A DNA stretch of 64,000 nt from Arion vulgaris (GCA_020796225.1 CM036761.1:35476928-35540927), one strand, 5' to 3'. Shown: positions 34,340 through 46,445, counted from the first letter of the stretch. Translations and numbers: made by a program. The notes: generated by a model from the sequence alone, not told the origin.

Positions 34340-34812
34340 AATAAGTATTATATAAGAATAAACTAATATTATTAGTTTTAGTCATTATATAAAGTTTATT
34401 TTAATAAATTATTTATTATAGGGTAAAATGTTGAAATAAATATCCTTATAGCTGTAATAGAGTGAAAAGAGGATATTAAAAAAGGGTTTTGCCACCATAT
34501 CAGGGGCCAGCCAATGAGTAGAGCTTAGATTCTGAAAGCCCTTATAGAGTGTAGACGCAAAGAGCATTTTCATTTAAAGCAATCCACATCAACTGCAAGA
34601 TTGCAAGAGTTTTCATTGAAGATTGAAGTGGGAAGAAAAGAATATCACAACGGGTATATGAGTAGTCTCATCAATCAAAATCGAACTGGTACGGTTAATC
34701 GCTGGACGCTGTTGTAGATTTCGAGAAGAAAATCGTAGCAACTATAGACATGTCCGTGTTGCAATGAAGATAGTCCAAACTGAAGCTGAAACTGGATAAT
34801 CTAAAAGCAGCA
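34340..34812. other. Intron; nothing recognised
   Basis: No motif found. Confidence 0.5.
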
Positions 34813-34815
34813 TCT

Positions 34816-35204
34816 ATTGCCATAGATTGCCAAACTTTTTCGGCCCACCGCCCACTTTGTATGACATAAACTTTGTAACGCTCCTTCCCATTATAACAGT
34901 TTGCCAACGACCCCCTCACATTTATATACATGTTCTATTTTCACTTCGACATAGAAAATTGATAGAAATTTTTGTCCTACATGGTCAATTTTCAAATGAT
35001 TATATATATGAAATAGAAAATTGATGAAGAAATGAATCGTGTAAGATGGGCATAAGATTCAAAGTTTTAATGGTTATTAAATCACAAAATCACGACAAAA
35101 ACGCCCATTAAATGCTTCTGACCCACTATCATCCCCCACCCCTCCCACCATGGAAGGCTTCAGTGCCCACTGGAGGAGCGGTACGCCCACTTTGGGAACC
35201 TATG
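34816..35204. mobile_element. Non-autonomous hAT element, about 390 bp
   Basis: Same family as 8973-10158: starts catagattgccaaac, ends gcccactttgggaacctatg, and keeps the interior ttttcaaatgattatatata. The flanks (atctattg / atctagga) are only a rough target duplication. Confidence 0.8.
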
Positions 35205-35209
35205 ATCTA

Positions 35210-35722
35210 GGAAATTCTTCAAGGCCATAAATCTAAGGTTCTTTATTTAAAGAGAAAATAGACAGAAGACCAAGACAGCTGGATATATGTGCTAATCCTG
35301 ACTTTCTGGTGTGAATCTTGATCAATGGCCATATATCCATGATAACCAGCTTCAAACATCAAAAATGAGCTAGGTATGTAATACAAGACATCTCAGTAGC
35401 AGGAAGGGAGAAAGATCGTAGTCAAGAAATAGGTCTTTGTTTTAAAACACAGATTCTGCAAATCAGAGTGGAATAGTCATAGCTGCCATGATAATTTGTT
35501 CCTTTCGTGCCAAAGGCGGCACACAGCTGCCATGGTGTGGATATATATATCAAGAATTGGAGAGGAGCTACCACTACGACAAGCATGATCGGCTAAGAGC
35601 GAAGGATCTATACGTCCAGGACGACGTACACTTGGAATAAAACATCCGACAGTCCCTGATTGACAGATGACTGGACTAGAACAAATCTAAAAGGGAACAA
35701 CCAATAGATAAATCTAGTTTTC
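35210..35722. other. Intron; nothing recognised
   Basis: No motif found. Confidence 0.5.
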
Positions 35723-35730
35723 CTACTGAA

Positions 35731-35897
35731 CAGTGGCGGCTCGTGAACGTTTTTGTTGGTGGGGCCAGACACAGATTTTCGGGAAAATCATGGTTTTGGG
35801 TTAGGTTATATTTTAATTTATTAAATAATAAATGCACGTTACGCATTATTGTTGGTGGTGCCTGGCCCCTCTGGCCCTTAATGACGAGCCGCCATTG
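35731..35897. mobile_element. hAT-type MITE, 167 bp
   Basis: Ends cagtggcggctcgtgaacg and aatgacgagccgccattg, with the 8-bp duplication ctactgaa at 35723-35730 and 35898-35905. It is the inverted sister of 19055-19217. Confidence 0.95.
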
Positions 35898-35905
35898 CTA
35901 CTGAA

Positions 35906-36284
35906 AAAAAACTCTGCATTTCAGGATAGAAGAGAATTGACTAATTCAATAATATTTAGACATAGAAAAATTAATGGCTGCTAACGATCGTCTACTTTAA
36001 CAAAAATAGATATACAAATCATTAACTTAACAGTGTAGTCAGTGCAAGCCAAACAAAATATAAACAAGGAAATTACTAGAATCATCTCAGGCGATTGCTT
36101 TAGTTTATGATTGTCCGAAACTAACTGCACACAGCTCATCAGCTTTATATGATTGTACGTAACTAACTGTACAAAGTTAATCAGCTTTGTTTCTTTTTTC
36201 CTGACTATACCGACAGAATCGAATACATTGTTTAAAAAACTATAGTATTTACCTGCCACTTTCCTCAATCGAATACTTAAAGCT
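35906..36284. other. Intron; nothing recognised
   Basis: No motif found. Confidence 0.5.
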
Positions 36285-36710
36285 CTCAACCCTTTTCACA
36301 TCACTCCCTCCACACACAAATTGAAACTAATGTTCAGGAATAGACTTCTAAAAATAATATTAGTAATACACTGATTGAGGTCAACTTACAGAGAAAACTC
36401 ATTATCAATATCAAAAATAGACAATCATCATTTAATGGGTTTTGCATGACAAAACGAAGCTTCAATAAAATATGGTAACATTTGGTAAAATAAAATGAAA
36501 CTATTGATTGATTGATTGATTGAAATCAGTCACGGGTGACTATACGAAAAACGAAGGAAAGAAAACAATATTAAGATAGACTTGACATAACTTCGTGACA
36601 CGGAAGAACGTCAACATCAGAACAGATAGTACACAGGACCGACGTTCGTGAAGATTCATGTTTGACTGTGTAATCGGCATGGTACCCGATGATGATGATT
36701 ATGATGTTTA
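36285..36710 (+). pseudogene. LINE-R 3' end, degraded
   Basis: Matches 63690-64000 in plan: a MFRNRLLKIILVIH-like frame, then after stops cgtgacacggaagaacgtca, ending ggtacccgatgatgatgatt. Confidence 0.7.
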
Positions 36711-36954
36711 ATCATCTGTTTCAACACTAATCGTTCGTTCTTATCCCAGGAAGAATAAGATCATTGCGCTTGTATGCTACGTAAGGTACAATGTAAAGGT
36801 ATTCTCATATCATATAGAGAGGGCGGGGGGCCTAGGAATATGAAGTGTTCCGATGTACCACAACGTACGGCATATTAGTATTTTGATGTGAAGAGGTTAA
36901 TTCTCTGTTTCTCTAAACTTCATTCCTTTCTAATTTAGTGCGATTCATATTCTA

Positions 36955-37265
36955 TTTCATATCATTGTGATTGTCGTAATGGCGAAGTCAACAGTCATTA
37001 CCTTCTTTCGTACTGTTGCTTATACTAGAGCATTATGATTGTCGTAATGGCGAAGTCAACAGTGGCTCCATCTGTGTTCCGTTCTGTTGCTAATACTAGA
37101 GCAAATTTTCAGATTGTCGTAATGGCGAAGTTAACAGTCTCCATCTGCGTCCGTGCTGTTGCTAATGCTAGATCACTAGGATTTGCGCTAAGATCGTAGT
37201 CAACAGTTTCCATCTGCGTCCGTGCTGTTGTTAATGCAATTGCATTATGATTGTCGTACGATTGA
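36955..37265. repeat. About 68-bp irregular tandem repeat, four to five copies
   Basis: Core gattgtcgtaatggcgaagt + caacagt and a tccgtgctgttgctaatgct + agagca block. A further separated copy lies at 37805-37870. Confidence 0.8.
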
Positions 37266-37504
37266 AATCAACATTCCTCGTCTTCCTTCAGTTTCAGTTT
37301 CAGTTTGGAATATCTTCATTGCACTCCGGACATGTCCATAGGTGCTCCGATCTCCTTCGCAATATCTCCAACAGCGTCCAGCGACTGACCGTACCAGTTT
37401 GATTTTGATTGATGAGCCTACTCACGTACCTGTTATGCTGTTCTTTTCTTGCTATTCCAATTTTCAAACCCAGCTACTGCAATCTAGCAGTTGACGTGAA
37501 TTGG

Positions 37505-37745
37505 TTTAAATGAAATCTTCTTTGCGGTCACACTCTATGAGGGCGTTCAAAATATCAGCTCTATCCATCGGCTGGCACTCTGATATGGTGGCAGAGCCAG
37601 CCAGCCTGTTTGCTCTCTCATTGCCAACGACACCCATGTGCCCCGGAACGAAGATAAGTGTGATTCTGCAAATTGTTGACGCTTGTAGTGATTCAGTACA
37701 TTGCCTGCGCACTGAACCAGTCTCTACCTTGCGGATCATACTAAA
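37505..37745 (-). pseudogene. LINE-H fragment: RNase H C-terminus
   Basis: The minus frame reads ITLIFVPGHMGVVGNERANR and then LAGSATISECQPMDRADILN, a clear RNase H PGH..V.GNE.A..LA block. Truncated at both ends. Confidence 0.85.
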
Positions 37746-37914
37746 TGAATCACTCAGAATGCACGCATGAGTGTAGTTTTGTGATTCCTGCCAACACTGT
37801 TGGTGTCTTCGTTCGTTCTGTTGTTAATGCTAGAGCATTTAAATTGTCGTACGGTGAAAGCCAGCATTTTTCTTTCAGAGTTCACGTCATTGGTTATACA
37901 TGTAGAATTAACAA

Positions 37915-38080
37915 TAACTATCACACAGTCAAGGCAATGTTCATATAATATCCAAGTCAGGCAAAGTTCATAATAATATCACACAGTCAAGGCAATGTTC
38001 ATAATAAATATCACACAGTCAAGGCAATGTTCATAATAAATATCACACAGTCAAGGCAATGTTCATAATAATTACCAGCA
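37915..38080. repeat. 31-32-bp tandem repeat, about five copies
   Basis: Unit aatatcacacagtcaaggca + atgttcataat. Confidence 0.9.
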
Positions 38081-38094
38081 AGGGAATTTATAAT

Positions 38095-38345
38095 CTTTCT
38101 TCTTCTTCTTACGCTCCATATCGCCAACTTGTTAACCACTCTTTGTGATTTGTATGTGGTCCGAGCCTAAGAACGAATGTACGCTGTACCAATTATGCGC
38201 CTACAAGTAGGCCAGAACACCCGATTTCTGCGACTTTTTTATTTACTAGAGAAGCTTCCTAGTCCCTACCTCAGTCATCTCTTACGACATGCCTTGTAGG
38301 TTGGAGTGTTACTATTCTTTGCCCCCCTTGAGGAGCCAAGCAATA
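38095..38345 (-). mobile_element. SINE-B, near full length
   Basis: Starts on + with ttcttcttcttacgctccat (inverted tail), then cacaaatcac-type inverted body, to ctattctttgcccccctt. Confidence 0.87.
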
Positions 38346-38714
38346 CACTGGAGGTGTTTACAATAGTAAGAACGTTTCTTTTTTCCACAAAATTTTTGGG
38401 TAAAAATGCCCTCAAAATTCAGTCAAAAAGCTCTTTTGGGAGGTGTGTTTACCAAAAAATGCATTTAAAATGTAATATTGAATATATCCTAAAAAGCGTG
38501 TGTAATATTTTAGATATTACAATTGCTCACTTTAGAGTGAAAACGGATTTCATTTATATTCATTACATTCAGAACCTTAGGGATTTTAAATGTTGTGTTT
38601 GGCGGCCATTTTTCATTGTTTCCATTGCAACGCGTTGACATATTTATGAAAACTAAACTTTTTCTACTCTTTTAAGACATAATATCTCAAAATTGTAATA
38701 CAAATTCTACATTA
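38346..38714. other. Intron; nothing recognised
   Basis: A 110-codon open frame runs through here but starts inside SINE-B and has no known motif. Confidence 0.5.
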
Positions 38715-39085
38715 ATATGAAAGCAAGGAAAAAAGTTTCCAGACCAGAGTCACCCCTTAACGAGACAGACTCAGGTGAACCAAAAGATGAAGTACAGACG
38801 CTGATGGTGATAGGACACATCTTAAGGACATATCTTAAGATAACCCGAGAGGAATATAACAAAATGGGCCCTTTCTTGAATCTACATGAAAAACAAAAGA
38901 TAAAGAAAACTAGATATGCACGTAGAAGAGATTTGGAGGCAGATATTAACAATATACAGAAGAGCTGGAGGAGATGCAAGAGATAGCTAGAGATAGAAAG
39001 ACTTGGCATGAGTTGGTTGAGAACCTATGCCGTAATCGAGGATTAATGGAACAAAAAAGGAGAGTAATCAGATTGTGAATGCTAG
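38715..39085 (+). pseudogene. LINE-R 3' end (RTE-like)
   Basis: Frame with DEVQTLMVIGHILRTYLKIT and RYARRRDLEADINNIQKSW, then DRKTWHELVENLCRNRG in another frame. Equivalent to the RRELE...KTWKELE...FVEDL end at 57850-58345. Confidence 0.75.
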
Positions 39086-39194
39086 AATGAAATTAATTAA
39101 TCCTTTTTAAACGGTGTCTGCTCGTATGCTTTATATGTTTAACTCTTTCAATCAGTAATTTTTGCAACCTCTGGACACATTTAAATTACGATGT

Positions 39195-39400
39195 ATTTTT
39201 TTCCGATCCAGAGGCACTTGAGCTTTACAGCTCTTCGGCTCGGTGCTGTAGACATTGTAACCCTTCGGTTCGGTGCTACGAACACCGTAAATCTGGAGAA
39301 TATGTGACTTTTCTGCCAGCCCGCGGAATTGAACCACACTCACATGGGCTTATCACCCGTCGTCCAACGCGCTACGAACACGCTGGGCAGGCGGGCAATT
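39195..39400 (-). mobile_element. SINE-E, tRNA-derived
   Basis: The minus strand starts gcccgcctgcccagcgtgtt and has gtgtggttcaattccgcggg. It ends on + at tttttccgatccagaggcac. Confidence 0.88.
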
Positions 39401-39474
39401 GCGAATAAATAAAGAATTGATAAAAATACTGGCTCTGCGTCATGTGAGACCAGTTCAGTTAGAGAAAAGTTAGA

Positions 39475-39865
39475 GGATGACGATGGTGGTGGTGATGATG
39501 AGGATGGTGGTGATGATGATGATGGTGGTACGGGAGATGGTGATGGTGGTTATGACGGTGACAGTTTTGGTAGTGATGGTGGTGGTGTTGATAATGGTGG
39601 TGGTGATGGTAATGGGTGGGATGATGATGAGGGTGGTGGTGGTGGGGATGATAGTGGTGGAGCTCTTGATGGCTATGGCGGTGACGGTTGTGGTGGTGAT
39701 TGTGGGGGTGTTGATGGTGGTGGTGACGGTGATGATTGGGATGATAATGATGAAGGTGGTGGTGGGGATGATTGTGGGTGATATTGGTGGTGGTGACGGG
39801 GGTGATGGTGTTTGTTGATGGTTAGTGGTTGAGGATTGATTGTTGATGGATGATGTTGATGAGTA
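39475..39865. repeat. GGTGAT-rich low-complexity tract
   Basis: Interrupted gatggtggtgatgatgatga triplets, nearly 400 bases. The Met/Val-rich frame is compositional. Confidence 0.92.
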
Positions 39866-41355
39866 TTTTAAAAACTGAGAATCTGTCCAATTTTGTTCTA
39901 ATCGAAGTGCAATGCTGATGGTCTTATCTTATCAATCAATGAATCAATCACATTGGTTTTTAGTCTTCGTACACGTTGTATTCTCTTCATTGAACTGATT
40001 GATTAGCTGTGCATGTTGATGACGCTATAGTCCGCTCAACAACTCATGCTCACAGTCCAATGCGAATTGCAGCAAAACCATCAATTCTACAGTAGCGAAA
40101 CGTTGCACCCAATCTTATAATTATATCGACGCAAATGTCTGATGGAAGAAATTGCTATAGGAAGCCTGGATTTTGTAATATAACGGCTACGTTTGATGTT
40201 GGCGGCATATTTGGCGAGTCTGAAACGAAATTTTAGTTTTTACAGTAAACGCACAAATATGACATTTGATGACAAGTTTCATGCAAAGTCGTTTCATCCC
40301 AGCTCATACATGGGGGCCAAAGTTTATACTTGCAATAGAGTCATGAAATAAACAAGAAATGTAGACTTAAATGTATTATTGTTTTTAGATAACTTGCATT
40401 ACAGTTAAAGTTAGCTTCCATATCATCCCCTTTCACGTCCAGGCTTGGGACTGGCAATGGCGGAGCTACTTGAAGGCGTTCTTTTCAAATCGCTACTTCT
40501 TTGGTACAATGTGCGTGTGTTAACATATGTGGTAGAGAGGTATCACTACAATAAAAATAGCTCGTTTCTTTGGTTCTTGTTTACTGTGGTACAGATGACC
40601 CATATGTACCTCTTTGCGGAAATGCGCGTATAGTATTAATGACAATTTTTACACTGTAGCTTTAAACTCATTATAAATGTTATATCAATGTCTGTTTTGA
40701 AAAGTCATTAATATGACCAAATATCCTCAAACTAATTTCGATATACACCTTTAACTAAAAGTGCGTGTCGCACTTATGACGTCATTTGTTTACCACGGTC
40801 AACCCCGAGTTGAATTGGTGCATGGAAATACAAGATTTGTTCAAACAACTATGGATTTCGTCCTGAATGTTGCTATTTTTGTCATCAATGTATTAAATGG
40901 CTGTAAACATTTCTTCAACCATGCCAATGGACGCGTTAAATATATAGCACAAAAAGGAAACTTCTAGATGGTATGATTGTTTGAATGGCAAAAAATATTT
41001 TATAGCGTCGAGAACATGTGTAGTTCACATGCAAGTTTTCAAGTTATTTAATCAATTGGTTACACAGATAAAAAAATGTTATCTGTGGGCATGACAAGTT
41101 GAACGGACTATTTAGTCACTGTTAGTGTTGAACATTTGTTATCTCTAATTAACAATTTTTACGTCTTGATGCTTCCTGGTTTTTTTTATCATATGCTCTA
41201 GTTTCTGCGAGAATTGCTGAACCGCAGTGCATAGCTTAACTGTGCGAACATAAAATACATTTAATGAGAGCACTGTTGCTATTTTGAAGTGGTTTAGTAT
41301 ATAACGAAGATAATTAAAATAGTTGTATGTGAGAGGGATATGAAAGAAGTAGAGA
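39866..41355. other. Intron; about 1.5 kb with nothing recognised
   Basis: No exon fitting the cyclase frame and no shared repeat apart from a short tcaatcaatgaatcaatcac near 39930. Confidence 0.5.
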
Positions 41356-41359
41356 GAAA

Positions 41360-41845
41360 GAGTAATATACTGGAATATGAGACAAGAACAAGGTAGATGA
41401 CACACTAGGTAAATGGTAAGATTGTGCTGAGATGAGAAAAAGGGGGAAATAAAAGAATGGGGGAAAAAAGATAGAAAGTAATAATATAACTAGAAAAAAA
41501 TGAGAGGAACTAAAACCTGTTTGGAGAAAGAGAAAATAGAAAGGACAGAGGAATTAAGAGAATTCAAAAAAAGAATGGAGGGGTGTAAAATAAAGAGAGA
41601 AGTGAGAGTAGAGAAATAATAGAGAATAGAGAGCGAAAAGAAACAAATGTGAAAAATCGGAGAGGGAGAGAAACGAGAGAAGAGGACGACAAGAAAAAAA
41701 AGTTAAGAGAGGGTGGAGAGAGAGAATAGTGACGGGCATCAGAATATGAAACTGTAGAACAAGAAAAGAAAGAGAATATAGAGCGGAGAGAGAGAAAGAG
41801 AGAGAGAAACTAAAGAAAAGAAAACTCGTAATCGAAGAGAGAACA
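41360..41845 (+). repeat. Purine-rich (GAGAAA) low-complexity tract
   Basis: Almost only A and G for nearly 500 bases, on the transcribed strand's non-template side. Confidence 0.9.
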
Positions 41846-42443
41846 TTAAGTGATCATTAAGCTCCCGACAATTTTACTGTAATGATCATTAAGTTTCCAA
41901 CACTGTTAATGCAGTGGTAATTGGGTTCCCTATAGTTTTACTATTTTACTACATTACGGCAGTTTTAGATGGGCGTCTGTAACTTAAGCTGTGTGAGATC
42001 AATCACAAACCCATGCGTACAAGTTTCAAACTCCGCGGTGGGCAAGTTTGGAAGCAAATTTGTTTCCGTGGGATTTGGGAAAATAGATCTCACCGTTCAG
42101 AAAGCAATTGCAAACTACTGAACGTATAAGTAGTGTTTAGAAAAATCAACGACTCGTTTACTGTGGTTGATGACTAAGTCCTGTAAATGATATGCCACGA
42201 TTTTCGTTTTTTCGATAGTTTTACTATAATGGACATTAAGCTTACAAATAAATGAAGAGAATTGGTCATCAAATTACCTGATAGTTTCACTCAAAGCTCA
42301 CGTTATACACTAAAAGTTACTCATCATTTTTTTTAGAAAACTCTAATTATTGCTATTTCTTGTCAGTTCACGTCTGTGTATTCAATCTTCTTGATAAATC
42401 TGATTTTTAATATAACAATATTTCTTTATGTTACTTTTACCAG
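41846..42443. other. Intron; weak dispersed repeat
   Basis: gatcattaagctcccgacaa and atgatcattaagtttccaac at 41850-41905, with a related line near 42225, suggest a decayed tandem. It ends in the exon E acceptor. Confidence 0.5.
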
Positions 42444-42590
42444 GTGTTCGAGAACGTAACAATTTTGTTCAGCGATGTGGTTGGATTTACAACAATATGT
42501 AGTCAGATTACGCCCATGGAGGTTGTGTCCATGTTGAACGCTATGTACACACAGTTTGATCAACTCAGTGAACGACACAGTGTGTACAAG
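42444..42590 (+). CDS. Gyc88E-like: Exon E: start of class III cyclase catalytic domain
   Basis: 147 nt, 49 codons, phase 0, after ttttaccag and before GTGAGT. It reads [20 protein letters not shown] and on through [20 protein letters not shown]. The Asp of FSDVVGF (codon 42474-42476) is the first metal-binding aspartate of class III cyclases. The Glu of TPMEVV (42519-42521) is the residue that recognises the guanine base in guanylate, as opposed to adenylate, cyclases. Vertebrate beta-1 has Gly in place of the aspartate and needs an alpha partner; this subunit does not lack it. Confidence 0.97.
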
Positions 42591-42654
42591 GTGAGTGCGG
42601 GAATATGTCAGTGTGTCAGTGCACGTTTGTTAATGTAGTTATGTATGCGTGTAT

Positions 42655-43520
42655 TTAGTGCTTGCTCCCAGTATGCAGACCTGAGAAGAAAGAATTGACC
42701 CCCTTACACCAGCGTCCAAGACAAACTGTATGGCGTGGATGATAATATGTGGCAGACAGCGGACTTTATTAGGGAATCCAAAATCCCAATCTACTGAGAA
42801 CGTAGAAGACAAACTGTATGGCGTGGCTGATAATCTGAGGCAGACAGCGGACTTTATTAGGGAATCCAAAATCCCAATCTACTGAGAACGTAGAAGACAA
42901 ACTGTATGGCGTGGCTGATAATCTGAGGCAGACAGCGGACTTTATTAGGGAATCCAAAATCCCAATCTACTGAGAACGTAGAAGACAAACTGTATGGCGT
43001 GGCTGATAATCTGAGGCAGACAGCGGACTTTATTAGGGAATCCAAAATCCCAATCTAGTGAGAACGTAGAAGACAAACTGTATGGCGTGGATGATAATCT
43101 GAGGCAGACAGCGGACTTTATTAGGGAATCCAAAATCCCAATCTAGTGAGAACGTAGAAGACAAACTGTATGACGTGGATGATAATCTGAGGCAGACAGC
43201 GGACTTTATTAGGGAATCCAAAATCCCAATCTAGTGAGAACGTAGAAGACAAACTGTATGGCGTGGATGATAATCTGAGGCAGACAGCGGACTTTATTAG
43301 GGAATCCAAAATCCCAATCTAGTGAGAACGTAGAAGACAAACTGTATGGCGTGGATGATAATCTGAGGCAGACAGCGGACTTTATTAGGGAATCCAAAAT
43401 CCCAATCTAGTGAGAACGTAGAAGACAAACTGTATGGCGTGGATGATAATCTGAGGCAGACAGCGGACTTTATTAGGGAATCCAAAATCCCAATCTAGTG
43501 AGAACGTAGAAGAAGAAGAA
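42655..43520 (+). repeat. 88-bp tandem array (about nine copies) inside a LINE 3' end
   Basis: Unit gtatggcgtggatgataatc + tgaggcagacagcggacttt + attagggaatccaaaatccc + aatctagtgagaacgtagaa + gacaaact. The same sequence as a single copy, with its LINE ORF upstream, lies inverted at 55418-55800. The array ends in gaagaagaagaag, the LINE tail. Confidence 0.95.
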
Positions 43521-43785
43521 GAGTTCTTGCATGTAGATATGCGTGTGTGCATTTATGTTTTCTTGTGTCTACGTGTAACGGTGCGTGTGTGTCTGTGCGT
43601 AGAAATGTAACTGTCTCAATATGCGTGTATCTATTTATGTGTGTTTGTGTCCATATTTATTTATCTGTGTGAATGTGTATATCGTATGTGTAACTATGTA
43701 TGTCTTTGTATGTGTGTGTTTCTATGTTTTCTTTCTTGTGTCTATGTACACATGAAAACTAAATGAATACTAAAAGCATGTATAT
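43521..43785. repeat. TG-rich low-complexity sequence
   Basis: Interrupted tgtgtgtttctatgt words over about 250 bases. Confidence 0.75.
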
Positions 43786-43789
43786 TCCC

Positions 43790-44215
43790 AGTGGCAACGT
43801 ATGGATGTGAAGCATGGATATTTAATAAGGCAGTGGGAAAATATATATGTGCTTTCGAATATAAGTGTTACAGAAGAGTCCTTCGTATATCTTGGACAGA
43901 GAAGAGAACAAATAGATCTATCCAAAAAGAACTCAAAATCAAAGAAAACTGGCTGATTCTACAAATAAGAAAGAGAAAATTGAGGTATTTTGGACATATA
44001 AAAAGACACGAAGGGCTGGAGTAGACCATCATGGAAGAGGGCATACCGGCAAAGAGAAGAGGAGGAAGACCACGGAGAAGATGGATTCAGGATGTGACTG
44101 ATGGTTTGAACATGACGACTGCAGAGGAGAGACATCTGGCCTATGAGAGAGAGAAATTCCGGAGGACTGTTGGGGTGGCAAAGTTCTGCTCAGGACAAGC
44201 TATTTGATGATGATG
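43790..44215 (+). pseudogene. LINE-R 3' end (RTE-like), best-preserved copy
   Basis: Reads TYGCEAWIFNKAVGKYICAF, then LRISWTEKRTNRSIQKELKI and RKRKLRYFGHIKRHEGLE. After one stop it continues to RGGRPRRRWIQDVTDGLNMT and KFCSGQAI, with a gatgatgat tail. No endonuclease or RT core, so it is a 5'-truncated insertion. Confidence 0.88.
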
Positions 44216-44334
44216 TAAACATGTAAGTATGTTATCTGATTGTCTGTGTTTTGTATACAGAAACGTGTAACTATGTTTATGTGTATCTGTGCATACATTT
44301 TTATCATTTTGTCAAAGGGTATCTGTAGCTTGAA

Positions 44335-44500
44335 GTTAGGTGTTCGCTTCCTGTTCCAAAAGTAATCGGTTCGCTACCTCAAGTGAACCATCGGGATATA
44401 TTTTCCAACAGACCCCTGATCTCAGTGTAGGTGAGATCGAGTTCCTAGTCATATCAGAGTTATGATAAAACATACGTCCCATGTTCACGTTGAGCACGTA
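44335..44500 (-). mobile_element. SINE-D block (5' half of SINE-C/D)
   Basis: Contains the inverse of cacctacactgagatcaggg and gaaccgattacttttggaac, matching 960-1110. Confidence 0.75.
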
Positions 44501-44524
44501 ACAGAACTCTTCTTCTTCTTCTTC

Positions 44525-45395
44525 TTTTGTTGTCACACTGCTACCGGGTTTTTGCTCAGTGTCGTCACACTGCTACCGGGTTTTTGCTCAGTGTCGTCAC
44601 ACTGCTACCGGTTTGTTGCTCAGTGTCGTCACACTGCTACCGGGTTTTTGCTCAGTGTCGTCACACTGCTACCGGGTTGTTGCTCAGTGTCGTCACACTG
44701 CTACCGGGTTGTTGCTCAGTGTTGTCACACTGCTACCGGGTTTTTGCTCAGTGTCGTCACACTGCTACCGGTTTGTTGCCCAGTGTCGTCACACTGCTAC
44801 CGGGTTGTTGCTCAGTGTCGTCACACTGCTACCGGGTTGTTACCCAGTGTCGTCACACTGCTACCGGTTTGTTGCTCAGTGTCGTCACACTGCTACCGGG
44901 TTGTTGCTCAGTGCCGTCACACTGCTACCGGGTTGTTGCTCAGTGTTGTCACACTGCTACCGGTTTGTTGCCCAGTGTCGTCACACTGCTACCGGGTTGT
45001 TGCTCAGTGTCGTCACACTGCTACCGGGTTGTTGCTCAGTGTCGTCACACTGCTACCGGGTTGTTGCTCAGTGTCGTCACACTGCTACCGGGTTGTTGCC
45101 CAGTGTCGTCACACTGCTACCGGGTTGTTGCTCAGTGTCGTCACACTGCTACCGGTTTGTTGCCCAGTGTCGTCACACTGCTACCGGTTTGTTGCCCAGT
45201 GTCGTCACACTGCTACCGGGTTGTTGCTCAGTGTCGTCACACTGCTACCGGTTTGTTGCCCAGTGTCGTCACACTGCTACCGGGTTGTTGCCCAGTGTCG
45301 TCACACTGCTACCGGGTTGTTGCTCAGTGTCGTCACACTGCTACCGGGTTGTTGCTCAGTGTCGTCACACTGCTACCGGTTGTTGCCCAGTGTCG
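44525..45395. repeat. 32-bp minisatellite, about 27 copies
   Basis: Unit gtcgtcacactgctaccggg + ttgttgctcagt. No stop occurs in any + frame, so 300-370-codon frames are open in all three; these are not genes. A single-copy version lies in the LINE at about 11997-12028. Confidence 0.97.
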
Positions 45396-45640
45396 TGGTT
45401 TTCTGTTTTTGTCTTGCGCTGTTCTAGTGATTTGGGTGATTGTTATTTCTGCTCTTTCACGTGATTCTACTAAGCCATCTAACCATCGTTTTGTGGTCTT
45501 CCTCTTGCCTTCTTTCCGATGTTCTGTTGTAGAAGACTCTGTATACTGTGGAGTTTGGACCCTTGAAAAGAACCCTTGGCAGTACAAAATCGAAAAGAGC
45601 ATGCAGGAAAGCCACAGCCAGGGCAAAATTCCTTAGAATG
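45396..45640 (-). pseudogene. LINE 3' end, minus strand
   Basis: Minus frame with EHRKEGKRKTTKRWLDGLVE and TQITRTAQDKNRKPRHWATT, the same ORF end as 11990-12345. The 32-bp array is fused to its 3' end. Confidence 0.8.
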
Positions 45641-45998
45641 ACTAATAAATAAAATTCCTTAGAATGACTAATAAACAAAATTCCTTAGAATGACTAATAA
45701 ACAAAATTCCTTAGAATGACTAATAAACAAAATTCCTTAGAATGACTAATAAACAAAATTCCTTAGAATGACTAATAAACAAAATTCCTTAGAATGACTA
45801 ATAAACAAAATTCCTTAGAATGACTAATAAACAAAATTCCTTGGAATGACTAATAAACAAAATTCCTTAGAATGACTAATAAATAAAATTCCTTAGAATG
45901 ACTAATAAATAAAATTCCTTAGAATGACTAATAAACAAAATTCCTTAGAATGACTAATAAACAAAATTCCTTAGAATGACTAATAAATAAAATTCCTA
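45640..45998. repeat. 26-bp minisatellite, about 14 copies
   Basis: Unit aaaattccttagaatgacta + ataaac. Confidence 0.96.
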
Positions 45999-46024
45999 CA
46001 GAATATTTTCACCATCTTCTAAAT

Positions 46025-46160
46025 TACATCGGGGACCTTGCTACGGTGTTCGTGAATTACTGCTGTGATCTTCCTGTGTAAGAAAGAGATCGTAGCACAC
46101 ATGGTTATTGACCGAAGTGCAAAAACGATGCCCCTATCTATCAATAAATCAGTCACTCAT
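46025..46160 (+). mobile_element. SINE-C 3' half
   Basis: Contains gatcttcctgtgtaagaaag + agatcgtagcacacatggtt and ends atctatcaataaatcagtc. Confidence 0.8.
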
Positions 46161-46279
46161 CATTAGCAATCTAGTAGATCGCAACATCCAGATCACTATC
46201 ATCCAATCATTATTTTTCGAATGATGAAAGTCAGTTTACTTCTTCGAATCATTTTAAATCTATATTGTACATGGCGGAC

Positions 46280-46445
46280 TCTTGAACTTACTATACTACA
46301 TTATAACACTTCTTGAAATTACTATACTACATTATAACACTTCTTGAACTTACTATATTACATTATAACACTTCTTGAAATTACTATACTACATTATAAC
46401 ACTTCTTGAAATTACTATACTACATTATAACACTTCTTGAAATAT
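46280..46445. repeat. 31-bp tandem repeat, about five to six copies
   Basis: Unit ttcttgaaattactatacta + cattataacac. Confidence 0.92.

Noticed and set aside
36660..36715. Coding (GAT)n in + strand
   Set aside because: It is the simple-repeat tail of a LINE-R fragment.
38306..38638. 110-codon + frame
   Set aside because: It starts inside inverted SINE-B and has no motif, repeat partner or splice-compatible link to the gene.
42639..43485. Series of minus-strand 62-codon frames
   Set aside because: One frame per 88-bp unit repeated; the array is a LINE 3' end, not a gene family.
44462..45636. Three overlapping + frames of 300-370 codons
   Set aside because: All are the 32-bp minisatellite read through in three registers. 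There is no start context, no domain, and the unit simply lacks stops.
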